Shown: positions 26,507 through 35,057, numbered from the stretch's first letter. The stretch is DNA of 64,000 nt from an uncultured Porphyromonadaceae bacterium (GCA_947175265.1 CAMWMD010000008.1:1-64000); one strand, 5' to 3'. Numbers and translations: made by a program. The notes: generated from the sequence alone by a model not told the origin.

Positions 26507-27121
26507 TTACTTATGGTATTTATTTATCAATTCAAGCATTTTTTCCTTCTTCGATTTAATTTTTGTTTCATCGCATTCACTGAGAGTATCTAAAATTTCA
26601 TCTCGCTCAGTATCGGAAATATATTGCTTATGCTTAATAACCTCAATAAGTCCATCTATGCCATGTTCAATATCATAATAATCTGGACTTGGTTTCTTTC
26701 TTACTCCAAACCATATCAAGTTTCTAAATCTATTAAGATAATATTCATCTGCTGTATAGAACGAATGCATGGGGTGATAGGGCGTTATTTGTGCAAATAA
26801 GACATCCCATGAAGAGTCACAACACGAACAATTCACTTTTTCTGAAAGTCTATCCAATACCTCCTTCTTAGTCATATAATCGCGTCGAAGAACTCTACGG
26901 AAATAAATTTTAGAAATTGCAGTATATACCATCAATACAATAATCAACCATCCTAAACCAACATTAAGATTGATAGTATTCCAAAAAATGGACATACCTT
27001 TTAGCCAGTCTATATTTTTTATATATGAATATATCCCTGTAATTATAGACCAACATAGAAGTATGGCTAATCCTATAAAAAGCTGTTTTGCTTCTGCTGT
27101 CTTATACCATTTTTCTTTCAT
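26507..27121 (-). CDS. Two-helix membrane protein of unknown function in defence operon
   Basis: From the ATG at 27121 the product has 204 residues. Two transmembrane helices (about 14-33, LFIGLAILLCWSIITGIYSY, and 52-70, VGLGWLIIVLMVYTAIS) are followed by a soluble domain of about 130 residues with a CSCC cluster and a Lys-rich end. No known family is recognised. The ATG overlaps the helicase stop as ATGA, which supports this start; a further ATG at 27133 is possible. It is immediately followed (1 bp) by the HEPN-like gene, so the two may form a functional pair, for example a membrane sensor or anchor with an RNase. That pairing is inference. Confidence 0.6.
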   Translation of the reverse strand: MKEKWYKTAEAKQLFIGLAILLCWSIITGIYSYIKNIDWLKGMSIFWNTINLNVGLGWLIIVLMVYTAISKIYFRRVLRRDYMTKKEVLDRLSEKVNCSCCDSSWDVLFAQITPYHPMHSFYTADEYYLNRFRNLIWFGVRKKPSPDYYDIEHGIDGLIEVIKHKQYISDTERDEILDTLSECDETKIKSKKEKMLELINKYHK

Positions 27122-30033
27122 ACTATCTTCCAATGAAAAGTTATTAACTTGGTTAGCTCAGTCTTTTGGGCGAGCATGGCTTCTACTTTTGAGAGTAGTT
27201 CTTCTTTCTTAGAATCCACATCGTCCTGTGCCTGATAAAGATTGAGCCGTTTTTCACTACGCCGCTTTTCAAGGTCTTTGATGAGGCGTTGCAGTCGTAC
27301 TTTTTCATCGAGTCGCGAAGTCTTCTTGCTCTCGCTTTTGCGGAGTTTGATTTCTGCGTCAAGGTCACGTAACTCTTTTTCAAGACCGGCTTTCACGTCC
27401 TCCGACCAGTTGTCGAGTTTCTCCATTTCTTCCTCAAAGAAAGAATTATTACGCTCGGCATTAGCAGCAGTTATTTCCACACGTTGGGCGGTGATTGCAT
27501 CAATAAGAGCATCGTATGTGTTTTTTGAAAGCTCAACATTTAGCGATTCTTCCACGCCTGAAAGACTTAGCATATACTCGGCGATGTCAGGAGGGACGAT
27601 TTCTCCTTTATCCGTAATACAGGCGTGGAGAAGCATATCCTCTTTCTCGAATGAATCTATGGTAAGTTGCTCGACGGTGAGCCAGCCCGACTGACCGACA
27701 AGTTGCTTAATGAAAGCAACGTTGAGCGGTGAGTTGGTGTAGTCAAGAGTTATTTCCGAGATCGGTACAGGAGAGGCTTTAAGACCGGTAAGCATATATT
27801 GAGCGAGAGGATCGCCAATGCGGTAAGGTCTTACACCATCGGCTAATTTAGCGGTACGCCTATTCTCGGAGCTTACCATCATATATTCGCCAGGGAAACG
27901 ACGGTACCAACTCACAGCCCCGTTATCAACAAACGGATGTACGGTAAAAGAGTGGTCTGCGTCGTTGAAGTCGGCATAGTCAGCGAAATAACTTCTGGTA
28001 AGTTGCCATAATGTTTGCTCAAACTGATTGAGGTTATCACGTGTTTCGGCAAGGTCGCTGCGAAGTTTCTGCTTTACGGATTCGTCAAAGTTTTCTAACA
28101 GAGTTGTTCGTGCTTTCAGCATCTTGTCGGAAATCTGATCTTGCAGCTCCTTTTGAAGTGCGTCAAAAGCTTCCTTAATTTCTTTTGGAGAACGGCAAAG
28201 TTGATAAATTTGCGCTATACGCTTTTCAAAATCAACACCATTTCCGATTGCACCGAGAACTTCGTCGGAAGCACCAAAAACGCCGTTGAAAAGCTGAAAC
28301 TTCTGGTCGAGCAATTCATATACGCGGACATCGGCGGCATTGGCTTTATTAAGAAAGTTGATAACAACAACATCGAAGTTCTGACCATAGCGGTGGCAAC
28401 GTCCGATACGTTGCTCTATGCGTTGTGGATTCCACGGCATATCATAGTTGACCACGAGCGAACAGAATTGAAGATTGATACCTTCGGCAGCAGCCTCAGT
28501 AGCAATCATAATGGTAGCTTCATCGCGAAAGTAGTCAACAAGAGCTGCACGTTTATCGGCAGTAGCCGAGCCTGTAATCTTCGACGTACCTTTGTGCTTC
28601 TCTTTCCAAGCCTTGTATATGGCGGTAGATTGTTTATCGGAATTTGAACCGTTGAAAAGCACAACTTTTCCCTTATAGCCTCTTTTTTCAAGAAGATCAA
28701 AAAGGAAGTCCTGTGTGCGACGTGATTCAGTAAAGATAAGGGCCTTGTTGGGGGCACCGAGTTCTTCAAGTTGTGCGAAGCCTTGATTTAAGCCCTCAAA
28801 TAGCTGCTCTGCTTTTGAGTTGCGCTTAATCTTGAAGGCGAGGTCGCGGAATTTTTCAAGGTCTTTAATTTCCGCTTTCACTCGCTCGATGTCTTCGGGC
28901 GAAAGCATTTCTTCCTCGTCCGGCTCGTCCTCGTCTTCTTCATCATCAAGCCATTCTTCAGTTTCACTCTCGTAGTCCTCGTAGTCATACTTGAAAAGTT
29001 CATCATCGGACTGCTCAACGCCCTGGCGTTTGAGTTTAGCTTCCAACTTTTCAATAAGGGCGCATAGAGTCCCGTATATAGCATGGGTTGAAGATGCAAG
29101 AAGTTTGCGGAGGATTAGCGTCATAAGCTGACGCTGACTGTTCGGCAGCGCATAAAGGCGAGGGCGTTGCAGATACTCCGAAACGAGGTCATAAAGTTCC
29201 TGCTCCTGTTTGGTCGGGAAAAATTCTTGCAGTATGGCGATACGTTTTGTGTATCGCACATATTCGAGCACTTGACGGCGAAGTGTACGCTTGCAAAGCG
29301 GAGCAAGCCGGCGGCGCAGGTTAGCATAATCTGTTTCGTCGAGATTGCGATTATACTGCATCTTGAAACTTTTGAGATCTCCGAAAGCATAATCATCGAT
29401 TATGGTAGTCAGACCGTAAAGTTCAAGGATAGAATTTTGGAGAGGTGTAGCCGTCAATAGAATTTTCTTGCGGTCGGCAAGAGCTTTCTTTATCGTGTTG
29501 GAGATTTTGTTGGTTGGCTTATATACATTACGTAGGCGGTGAGCCTCGTCAATAACCACCAAATCCCAATTAGTCTGCTTGAGATATGGGGCCTTTGTCT
29601 TTGCGAATTGATACGAGCAGATGACAATTTCCTCACAGTTGAAAGGATTGAGATTGCCATCCTCAATGTAGCGATTGAAAGTCTTTGCTTCAAGAATACG
29701 CGACGGCAGAAAGAACTTCTCTTGAAGTTCAGCCGCCCACTGCTTGCGCAGGTTTGCCGGAGCGATGATTAGCAGGTGGCGGCGGTGTTCAGCCCAAAAC
29801 TGAGAAAGAATAATACCGGCTTCAATGGTTTTACCAAGGCCCACCTCGTCGGCGAGAATCGCGCCCTTGGAAAGAGGAGACTTGAAAGCAAAGAGAGCTG
29901 CATCGATCTGATGTGGAGTTAGATCAACCTGTGCATCCTGCAATGAAGCTGTGAGCTTACCGAGACTGTCGGAAGGCAGACTCCGTGTAAGCCAATAGGC
30001 AAAGTATTTCTGTTGCGCTGCTGTCAGCTTCAT
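27118..30033 (-). CDS. SNF2/RapA-type DEAD-like helicase, first gene of defence operon
   Basis: The 971-residue protein has an SF2 SNF2-like core: DEVGLGKTIEAG (motif I, about residue 58), VVIDEAHRLRN (motif II, about 157), LLTATPLQN (motif III, about 190), and EGINLQFCSLVVNYDMPWNP with QRIGRCHRYGQ (motifs V and VI, about 520-550). An acidic insert (EEWLDDEEDEDEPDEEE, about 360) splits the two RecA lobes, and residues 850-960 form a coiled coil. Such translocases occur in DISARM (DrmD) and next to type III-like Mod/Res pairs. The start at 30033 is chosen over 30051, which adds only MFFLFN. A -7 promoter element lies about 150 bp upstream. Confidence 0.87.
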   Translation of the reverse strand: MKLTAAQQKYFAYWLTRSLPSDSLGKLTASLQDAQVDLTPHQIDAALFAFKSPLSKGAILADEVGLGKTIEAGIILSQFWAEHRRHLLIIAPANLRKQWAAELQEKFFLPSRILEAKTFNRYIEDGNLNPFNCEEIVICSYQFAKTKAPYLKQTNWDLVVIDEAHRLRNVYKPTNKISNTIKKALADRKKILLTATPLQNSILELYGLTTIIDDYAFGDLKSFKMQYNRNLDETDYANLRRRLAPLCKRTLRRQVLEYVRYTKRIAILQEFFPTKQEQELYDLVSEYLQRPRLYALPNSQRQLMTLILRKLLASSTHAIYGTLCALIEKLEAKLKRQGVEQSDDELFKYDYEDYESETEEWLDDEEDEDEPDEEEMLSPEDIERVKAEIKDLEKFRDLAFKIKRNSKAEQLFEGLNQGFAQLEELGAPNKALIFTESRRTQDFLFDLLEKRGYKGKVVLFNGSNSDKQSTAIYKAWKEKHKGTSKITGSATADKRAALVDYFRDEATIMIATEAAAEGINLQFCSLVVNYDMPWNPQRIEQRIGRCHRYGQNFDVVVINFLNKANAADVRVYELLDQKFQLFNGVFGASDEVLGAIGNGVDFEKRIAQIYQLCRSPKEIKEAFDALQKELQDQISDKMLKARTTLLENFDESVKQKLRSDLAETRDNLNQFEQTLWQLTRSYFADYADFNDADHSFTVHPFVDNGAVSWYRRFPGEYMMVSSENRRTAKLADGVRPYRIGDPLAQYMLTGLKASPVPISEITLDYTNSPLNVAFIKQLVGQSGWLTVEQLTIDSFEKEDMLLHACITDKGEIVPPDIAEYMLSLSGVEESLNVELSKNTYDALIDAITAQRVEITAANAERNNSFFEEEMEKLDNWSEDVKAGLEKELRDLDAEIKLRKSESKKTSRLDEKVRLQRLIKDLEKRRSEKRLNLYQAQDDVDSKKEELLSKVEAMLAQKTELTKLITFHWKIV

Positions 30034-30048
30034 ATTAAATAAAAAGAA

Positions 30049-30100
30049 CACCCATGTAGCATCTGAAGGCCGACCAAAGCCTGTAACGACTACAAGGATG
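30049..30100 (-). promoter_or_regulatory. Hairpin in the leader of the defence operon
   Basis: On the minus strand CATCCTTGTAG (30100-30090) pairs with CTACATGGGTG (30059-30049) over 11 positions with one T:T mismatch and one wobble. An inner AGGC/GCCT pairing is also possible. It ends 16 bp before the helicase start codon, within the predicted ~140-nt leader. There is no U tract directly after the stem that would make it a clear terminator. It may affect translation or be an attenuator. Confidence 0.4.
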
Positions 30101-30180
30101 TTCCCAGAGTTTTTCGGCTCTCGCAGTATGTCTTTTTGTTTACTGAATGGTCATTTTCAGATATTCGTAACCTTATAATG

Positions 30181-30188
30181 CAAAGTTA
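30181..30188 (-). promoter_or_regulatory. Bacteroidetes -7 element for the defence operon
   Basis: Read on the minus strand this is TAACTTTG, matching TAnnTTTG, and no other such element lies between it and the helicase gene. No good -33 TTTG is found at 18-20 bp. The rest of the gap (30189-30417) is AT-rich and shows no gene or RNA. Confidence 0.5.
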
Positions 30189-30417
30189 TAAATTATTTCT
30201 GGAACATACATTCTAACTGTCAGGTTTTATCAGTTCTTTGATGTAAATGTTCCCTGTATTTAATTGATGGCCTCTATATCTTTTTTAATATTTGAGTAGA
30301 AGTAAGTGACGGCTGTCGGAATATACCACCTACCTAAATATAAGTTAGTCTCCTCAGATGGCAAGTTGCAGTATAGTCCGGAATTTGATTCCACATTTAT
30401 GACAAGGGTCTGTATGC

Positions 30418-31572
30418 TTATTGCTCGTAGAAACTTTTCAGATTATCCAGAGGGAAGTGCAGCAGTCTGTCGGCAATAGCCTCCATTGTGCCCTGTTTCT
30501 CGTAAGGATTGGCAGCGGTTGCGGCTATTGTCCTCATCTCAGGAGAAAGCACTTTGTCAAGACCTTCGGCGATGGCTTCTTCTGTAACGCCGCAATTGAT
30601 GACGGATTCCCCTTGGGCACGCCCTTTCTGACGGTCGCCTACGTTTAGGGTCGGTATGCCGAAAGAGGGGGCCTCGATCAGTCCGCTTGAGGAATTTCCT
30701 ACCGCGGCGGCACTGTTGGCAAGCACAGAGTAGTAGCGGCGTCGGCCTAATGATGCCACAGCCTTTACACTTCCCTCATTCTTCCGAGCCCACTCTTTTA
30801 TCAATTCAGCCACCCGCCTCCCCCCCGTGTCTGAATTGGGGAGGGTGAACAGCACTTTCCAACCTCTATCCACTATCGATGACAGAGCGTTGAGGAAGGC
30901 CTTGGTCTGGCGTTCCTCTTCACCCGGCTGAGTCGTGACGGGATGGAACGTGGCCACCACATACCTGCTTCCGAGGTTAAACCCGATAAAATCCTCCACC
31001 TCCTCAAGAGGGAGTAAGACCTCCTTCCGGATATTCTCAGCCCCCGGGGCACCTACCCAGAATACCCTGTCGGGGTTTTCCCCCATCTTCACGATACGCC
31101 GGGCATAAAGTTCGGTTGAGGCGAAATGGAGATACGACAGTTTTGTGATGGCATGTCGTATGCAGTCATCATACGCGCCCTCCGTAGTCTCTCCCCCATG
31201 CAGATGGGCAACGGGGATACGGAAAATCAGTGCTGCGGAGGCTGCCGCGAGCATCTCATAACGGTCGCCGAGTATGACCACAAGATCGGGGCGCAACTGA
31301 TCAAAAGCATCAGCCAGGCCAATCTGTGTCAGCCCCATGGATTTCACAGTAGAGGAGGGGGTATCGGCCGACAGGAGAGATTCTACACGACGGTCGACGG
31401 AAAAACCGTCAGCCTCTATCTCGTTTACCGTCATACCGTATTCGGGAGAGAGGTGCATGTTGGTGGCTATAATTTGGATATCAGCCTCAGATGAATCGGC
31501 TATACGCCTCATGAGGGGAGCCATTATTCCATAGTCGGCACGTGTGCCGGTCACAAAACATATTTTTCGCAT
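30418..31572 (-). CDS. neuC: UDP-N-acetylglucosamine 2-epimerase, hydrolysing (NeuC-type)
   Basis: The 384-residue protein begins MRKICFVTGTRADYGIMAPL, the GTRADYG motif of hydrolysing UDP-GlcNAc 2-epimerases. It also has VILGDRYEMLAAASA, HLHGGETTEGAYDD-IRHAITK and VGNSSSGLIEAPSFGIPTLNVGDRQKGR. It converts UDP-GlcNAc to ManNAc and UDP, the first step of sialic acid synthesis; close relatives act on other UDP-sugars in legionaminate synthesis. neuB and neuD lie 2.5-4 kb away on the same strand, separated by a plus-strand sigma-factor cluster. The later ATG (31572) fits the conserved N-terminus better than 31593. Confidence 0.88.
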   Translation of the reverse strand: MRKICFVTGTRADYGIMAPLMRRIADSSEADIQIIATNMHLSPEYGMTVNEIEADGFSVDRRVESLLSADTPSSTVKSMGLTQIGLADAFDQLRPDLVVILGDRYEMLAAASAALIFRIPVAHLHGGETTEGAYDDCIRHAITKLSYLHFASTELYARRIVKMGENPDRVFWVGAPGAENIRKEVLLPLEEVEDFIGFNLGSRYVVATFHPVTTQPGEEERQTKAFLNALSSIVDRGWKVLFTLPNSDTGGRRVAELIKEWARKNEGSVKAVASLGRRRYYSVLANSAAAVGNSSSGLIEAPSFGIPTLNVGDRQKGRAQGESVINCGVTEEAIAEGLDKVLSPEMRTIAATAANPYEKQGTMEAIADRLLHFPLDNLKSFYEQ

Positions 31573-31596
31573 GAAACAAATCTTCTTTTTCATCTA

Positions 31597-31604
31597 CAAA
31601 AATA
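31597..31604 (-). promoter_or_regulatory. Bacteroidetes -7 element for neuC
   Basis: Read on the minus strand this is TATTTTTG, a TAnnTTTG match, 24 bp before the neuC ATG. This implies a short leader and supports the start at 31572, because the alternative ATG at 31593 would lie at or before the transcription start. No clear -33 element is seen. Confidence 0.45.
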
Positions 31605-31662
31605 ATAATTAAGAGGCGGAAATACTAAAATAAGGGAGAATTTTTGTCACAACTCCCTGAGG

Positions 31663-31878
31663 GTGCCGTTAAGAGAATATTATGACTCATTGCTCGCCAT
31701 GGCCTCAAGAGTGCTCAAGCCGGAGCAGTATCAGATTTTCATAATGCATGATGTCGACGATGTATCTTATCCCGAAATAGCGGAACGCCTGGGCATGACC
31801 CAATCAAACGTGCGCCAACTTCTCAGCAGGGCGAGAAAGACTATCAGGGAGGAATATCGTAAAACAAGAAACCAATAA
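31663..31878 (+). CDS. Orphan sigma-70 region 4 protein (truncated ECF-type sigma factor?)
   Basis: The 71-residue product contains only an ECF region 4 helix-turn-helix: LKPEQYQIFIMHDVDDVSYPEIAERLGMTQSNVRQLLSRARKTIRE. A full ECF sigma factor is about 160-190 residues and needs region 2 for -10 recognition. The frame upstream meets a stop at 31606-31608 and the neuC gene diverges at 31572, so there is no room for region 2. The start is a GTG; an ATG 12 codons later is possible. It sits 9 bp before a membrane protein gene with anti-sigma layout. It may be a remnant or a genuine stand-alone region-4 regulator. Confidence 0.65.
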   Translation: MPLREYYDSLLAMASRVLKPEQYQIFIMHDVDDVSYPEIAERLGMTQSNVRQLLSRARKTIREEYRKTRNQ

Positions 31879-31887
31879 GTCAGACAG

Positions 31888-32394
31888 ATGGAAGGAACAA
31901 GGGAAAAAGAGGAACTCCTGAGGGAGATTGAAAGATATTTCGACTGTCAACTCACCGATGAGGAGGAGAGGAGGTTGAGAGAGAGGATAAGGCATACGCA
32001 AGTGAGTCATCCTGCCGTAGAAGAGGCTAAGGCCCTTATGGGGTTCTCCACAATATCGGGGAGTGTGACGAACGGGGAGAAAGTGAAAAGAGGGATACCC
32101 TTCGGCAAGATGCCCGCTTGGATAAAGGGTATGGCGGCCTCACTTCTGCTGCTGATCGCGGGAGGGTGGATATTCCTTATTGCTGACGGCTCCGAGGGAG
32201 GGGGAGAGTATATCGCTTATATCAACGGGAAATACGTGACTGACGAAGAGACTGTGTTGGCGGCATTGATGGATAATATGGGGGAATTCAACGAGGGGAT
32301 GACGGTTGCACGTGAGGATGCGGAGGGTGAGTTGGAAGATTTTTCTCCTTTCGCTGAATGTGTGGAATCGGATTTCGGCCCTGATGATATTTGA
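31888..32394 (+). CDS. Probable anti-sigma factor-like membrane protein
   Basis: The 168-residue protein has an acidic, helical N-terminus (EKEELLREIERYFDCQLTDEEERRLRERI) like the cytoplasmic part of small anti-sigma factors. A single transmembrane helix follows near 79-97 (WIKGMAASLLLLIAGGWIFLIA), then an acidic periplasmic tail of about 70 residues. No zinc-binding HxxxCxxC is present. It follows the orphan sigma region-4 gene by 9 bp, as anti-sigma genes usually follow their sigma factor. The function is inferred from layout. Confidence 0.65.
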   Translation: MEGTREKEELLREIERYFDCQLTDEEERRLRERIRHTQVSHPAVEEAKALMGFSTISGSVTNGEKVKRGIPFGKMPAWIKGMAASLLLLIAGGWIFLIADGSEGGGEYIAYINGKYVTDEETVLAALMDNMGEFNEGMTVAREDAEGELEDFSPFAECVESDFGPDDI

Positions 32395-32441
32395 GGTATT
32401 AACATAATGCTTGAAGGAAATATAAAAAAGGATATTGTAGT

Positions 32442-32921
32442 ATGAGGAGGATATTGTTGTTGTTGTTCCTGTGGTGCGGTATATGGCTCACTTCTGCGGC
32501 ACAGACAGGATTATTTATCGAGAATATGCTTAACGGGAAGTATGCTTCCGATCCCAAGGTGACGGAGACGTTCATGTCGGGAGGGGGTAATAAATTTCTC
32601 AAAAAGAATCACCTCACATCATTCGCCACTTTCCGGGGTCCGGCGGCCAAATATAGCGACATTGCCGAGCGGTGGTTGCTTAAGGATGCCGAAAAGGCAA
32701 ATGGCAAGAATGTGAGATATAAGGGTGGAAAACTTTATTATGGTATGTATTCCTTCACTCCCATTTCGAAAAAGAATGGCGTCAAGAGGAACAGATATAT
32801 CTATTATCTCAACAATGGGGTGGCCAATGGGGAGAATGTGCTCATCATATATATGGAAGGCACCCTCCTTGAGGATGAGGCCGACAAACTTGTCCGCTCG
32901 ATGATAAAAGGGTTGAAATGA
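32442..32921 (+). CDS. Small exported protein, DUF6108-like
   Basis: The 159-residue product has a signal peptide (ILLLLFLWCGIWLTSAAQ). The mature sequence includes TGLFIENMLNGKYASDPKVTETFMSGG and GGKLYYGMYSFTPIS, ending IIYMEGTLLEDEADKLV. I recall a similar pattern from Bacteroides DUF6108 proteins encoded beside sigma/anti-sigma genes, but cannot check it. No Cys lipobox or catalytic motif is seen. It lies third in the sigma-like cluster, 47 bp after the anti-sigma-like gene. Confidence 0.6.
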   Translation: MRRILLLLFLWCGIWLTSAAQTGLFIENMLNGKYASDPKVTETFMSGGGNKFLKKNHLTSFATFRGPAAKYSDIAERWLLKDAEKANGKNVRYKGGKLYYGMYSFTPISKKNGVKRNRYIYYLNNGVANGENVLIIYMEGTLLEDEADKLVRSMIKGLK

Positions 32922-32956
32922 TAAATTGAAAATAGGAAAACAGTAAATATTGTATT

Positions 32957-33997
32957 ATGAAAAGGAAGTTATCCATGTTGCGTACACTTTTGCTTGTCTG
33001 GCTTTCGGTAAGTGCGATTGAGATGTGGGCTTACCCCTCGGGTGAGGGTCGCGACACCATCTGCCAAGCCAAATCAGCCGGCGAACTCGCTGTCTCATAT
33101 AATCCCGACTATATATCCATCACTATAAAGGATTTGGATGATTCGGGCGACAACTATTATTATAAGACGGGTGTATCTGATATCGGGAAATCTGATAACA
33201 TGTCGGTGGCTATCATGCGAAGGTTGGGGGAAGTCACGGTAGTGGAGGTCAACGGCACGAAAATTGAGGTATCCTATAAGGATAGATCCGGCGACCTGTC
33301 ATATCTAACATACGAAATACCGGATCCTGAAAACCGTTTTGTGAAGTCATATATCGGGTGGAGAGGGGATGACTTCGGCCTAAGCCTCGGAAGGAAGGGT
33401 AGAAGCAGATGGTCGCTCATAAGTGGTGGTCTCGGCATGGGATGGGTGACTCCCGTGAACAGTTCCCCCGGATTGACCTCATCTATGGGTCACAGCATGG
33501 AATGGAGTTGGCTGAATGTGCTTGGTGTCAGTTGGAGAAGGGGGGCGCATTCACTGAGCGCAGGGATAGGAATATATTGGAGGAATTATGCCATACGTGG
33601 CGGGAATTATCTTGAGAAGGTGGATGGGAAGATAGTCATGGAGCCATTTTCTCAAGGTATTGAAAAGGGGAAGTCAAGATTGCAGACTTTCAGTCTTCAA
33701 CTCCCCTTGCTCTACAGTTTCCATTTCGGTCGACACCGCAATTTCAGTGTCTGTGGAGGCCCGATAGTCAATTTCAATACAGGGGGTAATATCAAGACGC
33801 AATATCGGGAGGGAGACCGGGACTACACGATAGTCACACATGGTATCAGCCAGACCCCTGTGACGATCGATGCAATGGCATCCATCAACTGGGGAATTAT
33901 CGGGCTGTATGCCCGCTACTCACCCATGAACGTGCTTCGTAAGAAAAGCGGACTTGAATTCAAGTCGTTCTCTACCGGAATAATGCTGATGTTCTGA
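32957..33997 (+). CDS. Predicted outer-membrane beta-barrel protein
   Basis: The 346-residue protein has a signal peptide (LRTLLLVWLSVSAIEMWA). The C-terminal two-thirds alternate short amphipathic strands and glycine-rich turns (SLISGGLGMGWVTPV, HSMEWSWLNVLGVSWRRGAHSLSAGIGIYWRNY) and end in LMF, with a terminal aromatic residue as in outer-membrane barrels. The N-terminal ~110 residues form a soluble exported part. It resembles PorT-like or OmpA-barrel-type Bacteroidetes proteins. It is the last gene of the sigma-like cluster and could be its regulated output. Family not named. Confidence 0.6.
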   Translation: MKRKLSMLRTLLLVWLSVSAIEMWAYPSGEGRDTICQAKSAGELAVSYNPDYISITIKDLDDSGDNYYYKTGVSDIGKSDNMSVAIMRRLGEVTVVEVNGTKIEVSYKDRSGDLSYLTYEIPDPENRFVKSYIGWRGDDFGLSLGRKGRSRWSLISGGLGMGWVTPVNSSPGLTSSMGHSMEWSWLNVLGVSWRRGAHSLSAGIGIYWRNYAIRGGNYLEKVDGKIVMEPFSQGIEKGKSRLQTFSLQLPLLYSFHFGRHRNFSVCGGPIVNFNTGGNIKTQYREGDRDYTIVTHGISQTPVTIDAMASINWGIIGLYARYSPMNVLRKKSGLEFKSFSTGIMLMF

Positions 33998-34040
33998 ATG
34001 CGGAATAATGGCTATGACATGAATGGAGGGGATGCTCAGG

Positions 34041-35048
34041 TCATAATCTGATTAAATCGTCAGGATCAAAATCATACGCAGCCGTGCGGCCGATTACATC
34101 ATCCCACATCATGGGAGATATGCCGGTGCCGGGACGCTTTACGGTGAGGTTATTCTCTGAGAATGCCTCACCCTTTTTTATGGGTTCGGCTGCCACAATG
34201 CTTTTACGGGCAGCACGGATATTCTCTCTCTCGGAATCGGCTACATGTTTTATTCCTGAGCCTAAAGCCGCCTCAATATTCCTTATGGAAGCGACCATGG
34301 CGGAGAGTTGCGACGGCTCAAGGGAAGCCTTATGGTCGGGTCCCTCCATATTCCTGTCGAGTGTGAAATGCTTCTCTATGACAGCGGCGCCGAGTGCCAC
34401 GGCGGCCACCGGCACCTCGATACCCTCAGTGTGGTCGGAATAACCGGTCTGAACGCCGAAGGCATTTCTCAGCGTCTCTATAGCCCGGAGATTTACGTCG
34501 CCGAACGGGGTGGGGTATTGTGTGGTGCAATGTAGGAGTATAATCTCGGAACGGGAGAATCCGGCATCGAGGAAAACGGAAAGCGCACCCTCCACATCGG
34601 ACAAAGTGGACATACCTGTGGATATTATGGGGGGTATGCGTGTGGCGGCTGCGTGACGGAGATACGGGAGATTGGTGAGTTCGCCGGAAGGTATCTTCAT
34701 ATAATCCATACCGAGGGAGGCGAGGAAATCTGTGCTCTCCCTATCGAATGGGGTGGACAGGAACCCGATTCCTCTTGTGCGGCAATAATCCGCGAGATGA
34801 CGGAATTCCCCGAAGGTGAGTTCGAGATTCTTGAGCATCTGAAACTGCCTTTCGGCATTGCAGTTCCTTTTCTGATAGTCGGCCGCACCCACCGAGCGTG
34901 TCACGAGGTTCTCGGTGCGGAACGTCTGGAACTTCACATAATCTGCTCCCGCATCGGCAGCGGCATCCACAAGACGGCATGCGAGTTCAAACGACCCGTT
35001 ATGATTTACCCCTGCCTCCGCTATTATGATTGTTTTCCTGTTATTCAT
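34041..35048 (-). CDS. neuB: N-acetylneuraminate (nonulosonic acid) synthase NeuB
   Basis: The 335-residue enzyme condenses phosphoenolpyruvate with ManNAc or a related sugar to make a nine-carbon sialic-type acid. It shows AEAGVNHNGSFELA at the start, GADYVKFQTF, FLSTPFD, MKIPSGELTNLPYL and EKHFTLDR, all NeuB barrel motifs. The last ~55 residues form the SAF antifreeze-like domain that closes the partner's active site (VAAEPIKKGEAF, RPGTGISPM). It follows the neuD-like gene by 9 bp. No neuA (CMP-sialate synthetase) is in the window. Whether the product is Neu5Ac or legionaminate cannot be told. Confidence 0.9.
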   Translation of the reverse strand: MNNRKTIIIAEAGVNHNGSFELACRLVDAAADAGADYVKFQTFRTENLVTRSVGAADYQKRNCNAERQFQMLKNLELTFGEFRHLADYCRTRGIGFLSTPFDRESTDFLASLGMDYMKIPSGELTNLPYLRHAAATRIPPIISTGMSTLSDVEGALSVFLDAGFSRSEIILLHCTTQYPTPFGDVNLRAIETLRNAFGVQTGYSDHTEGIEVPVAAVALGAAVIEKHFTLDRNMEGPDHKASLEPSQLSAMVASIRNIEAALGSGIKHVADSERENIRAARKSIVAAEPIKKGEAFSENNLTVKRPGTGISPMMWDDVIGRTAAYDFDPDDLIRL

Positions 35049-35057
35049 TTCAATATT

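Noticed and set aside
19639-30033. Full DISARM or BREX system
   Set aside because: The SNF2 helicase and methylase recall DISARM, but no DrmA, DrmB or DrmC is present, and no BrxL, PglZ or BrxC is seen. Res is of type III kind.
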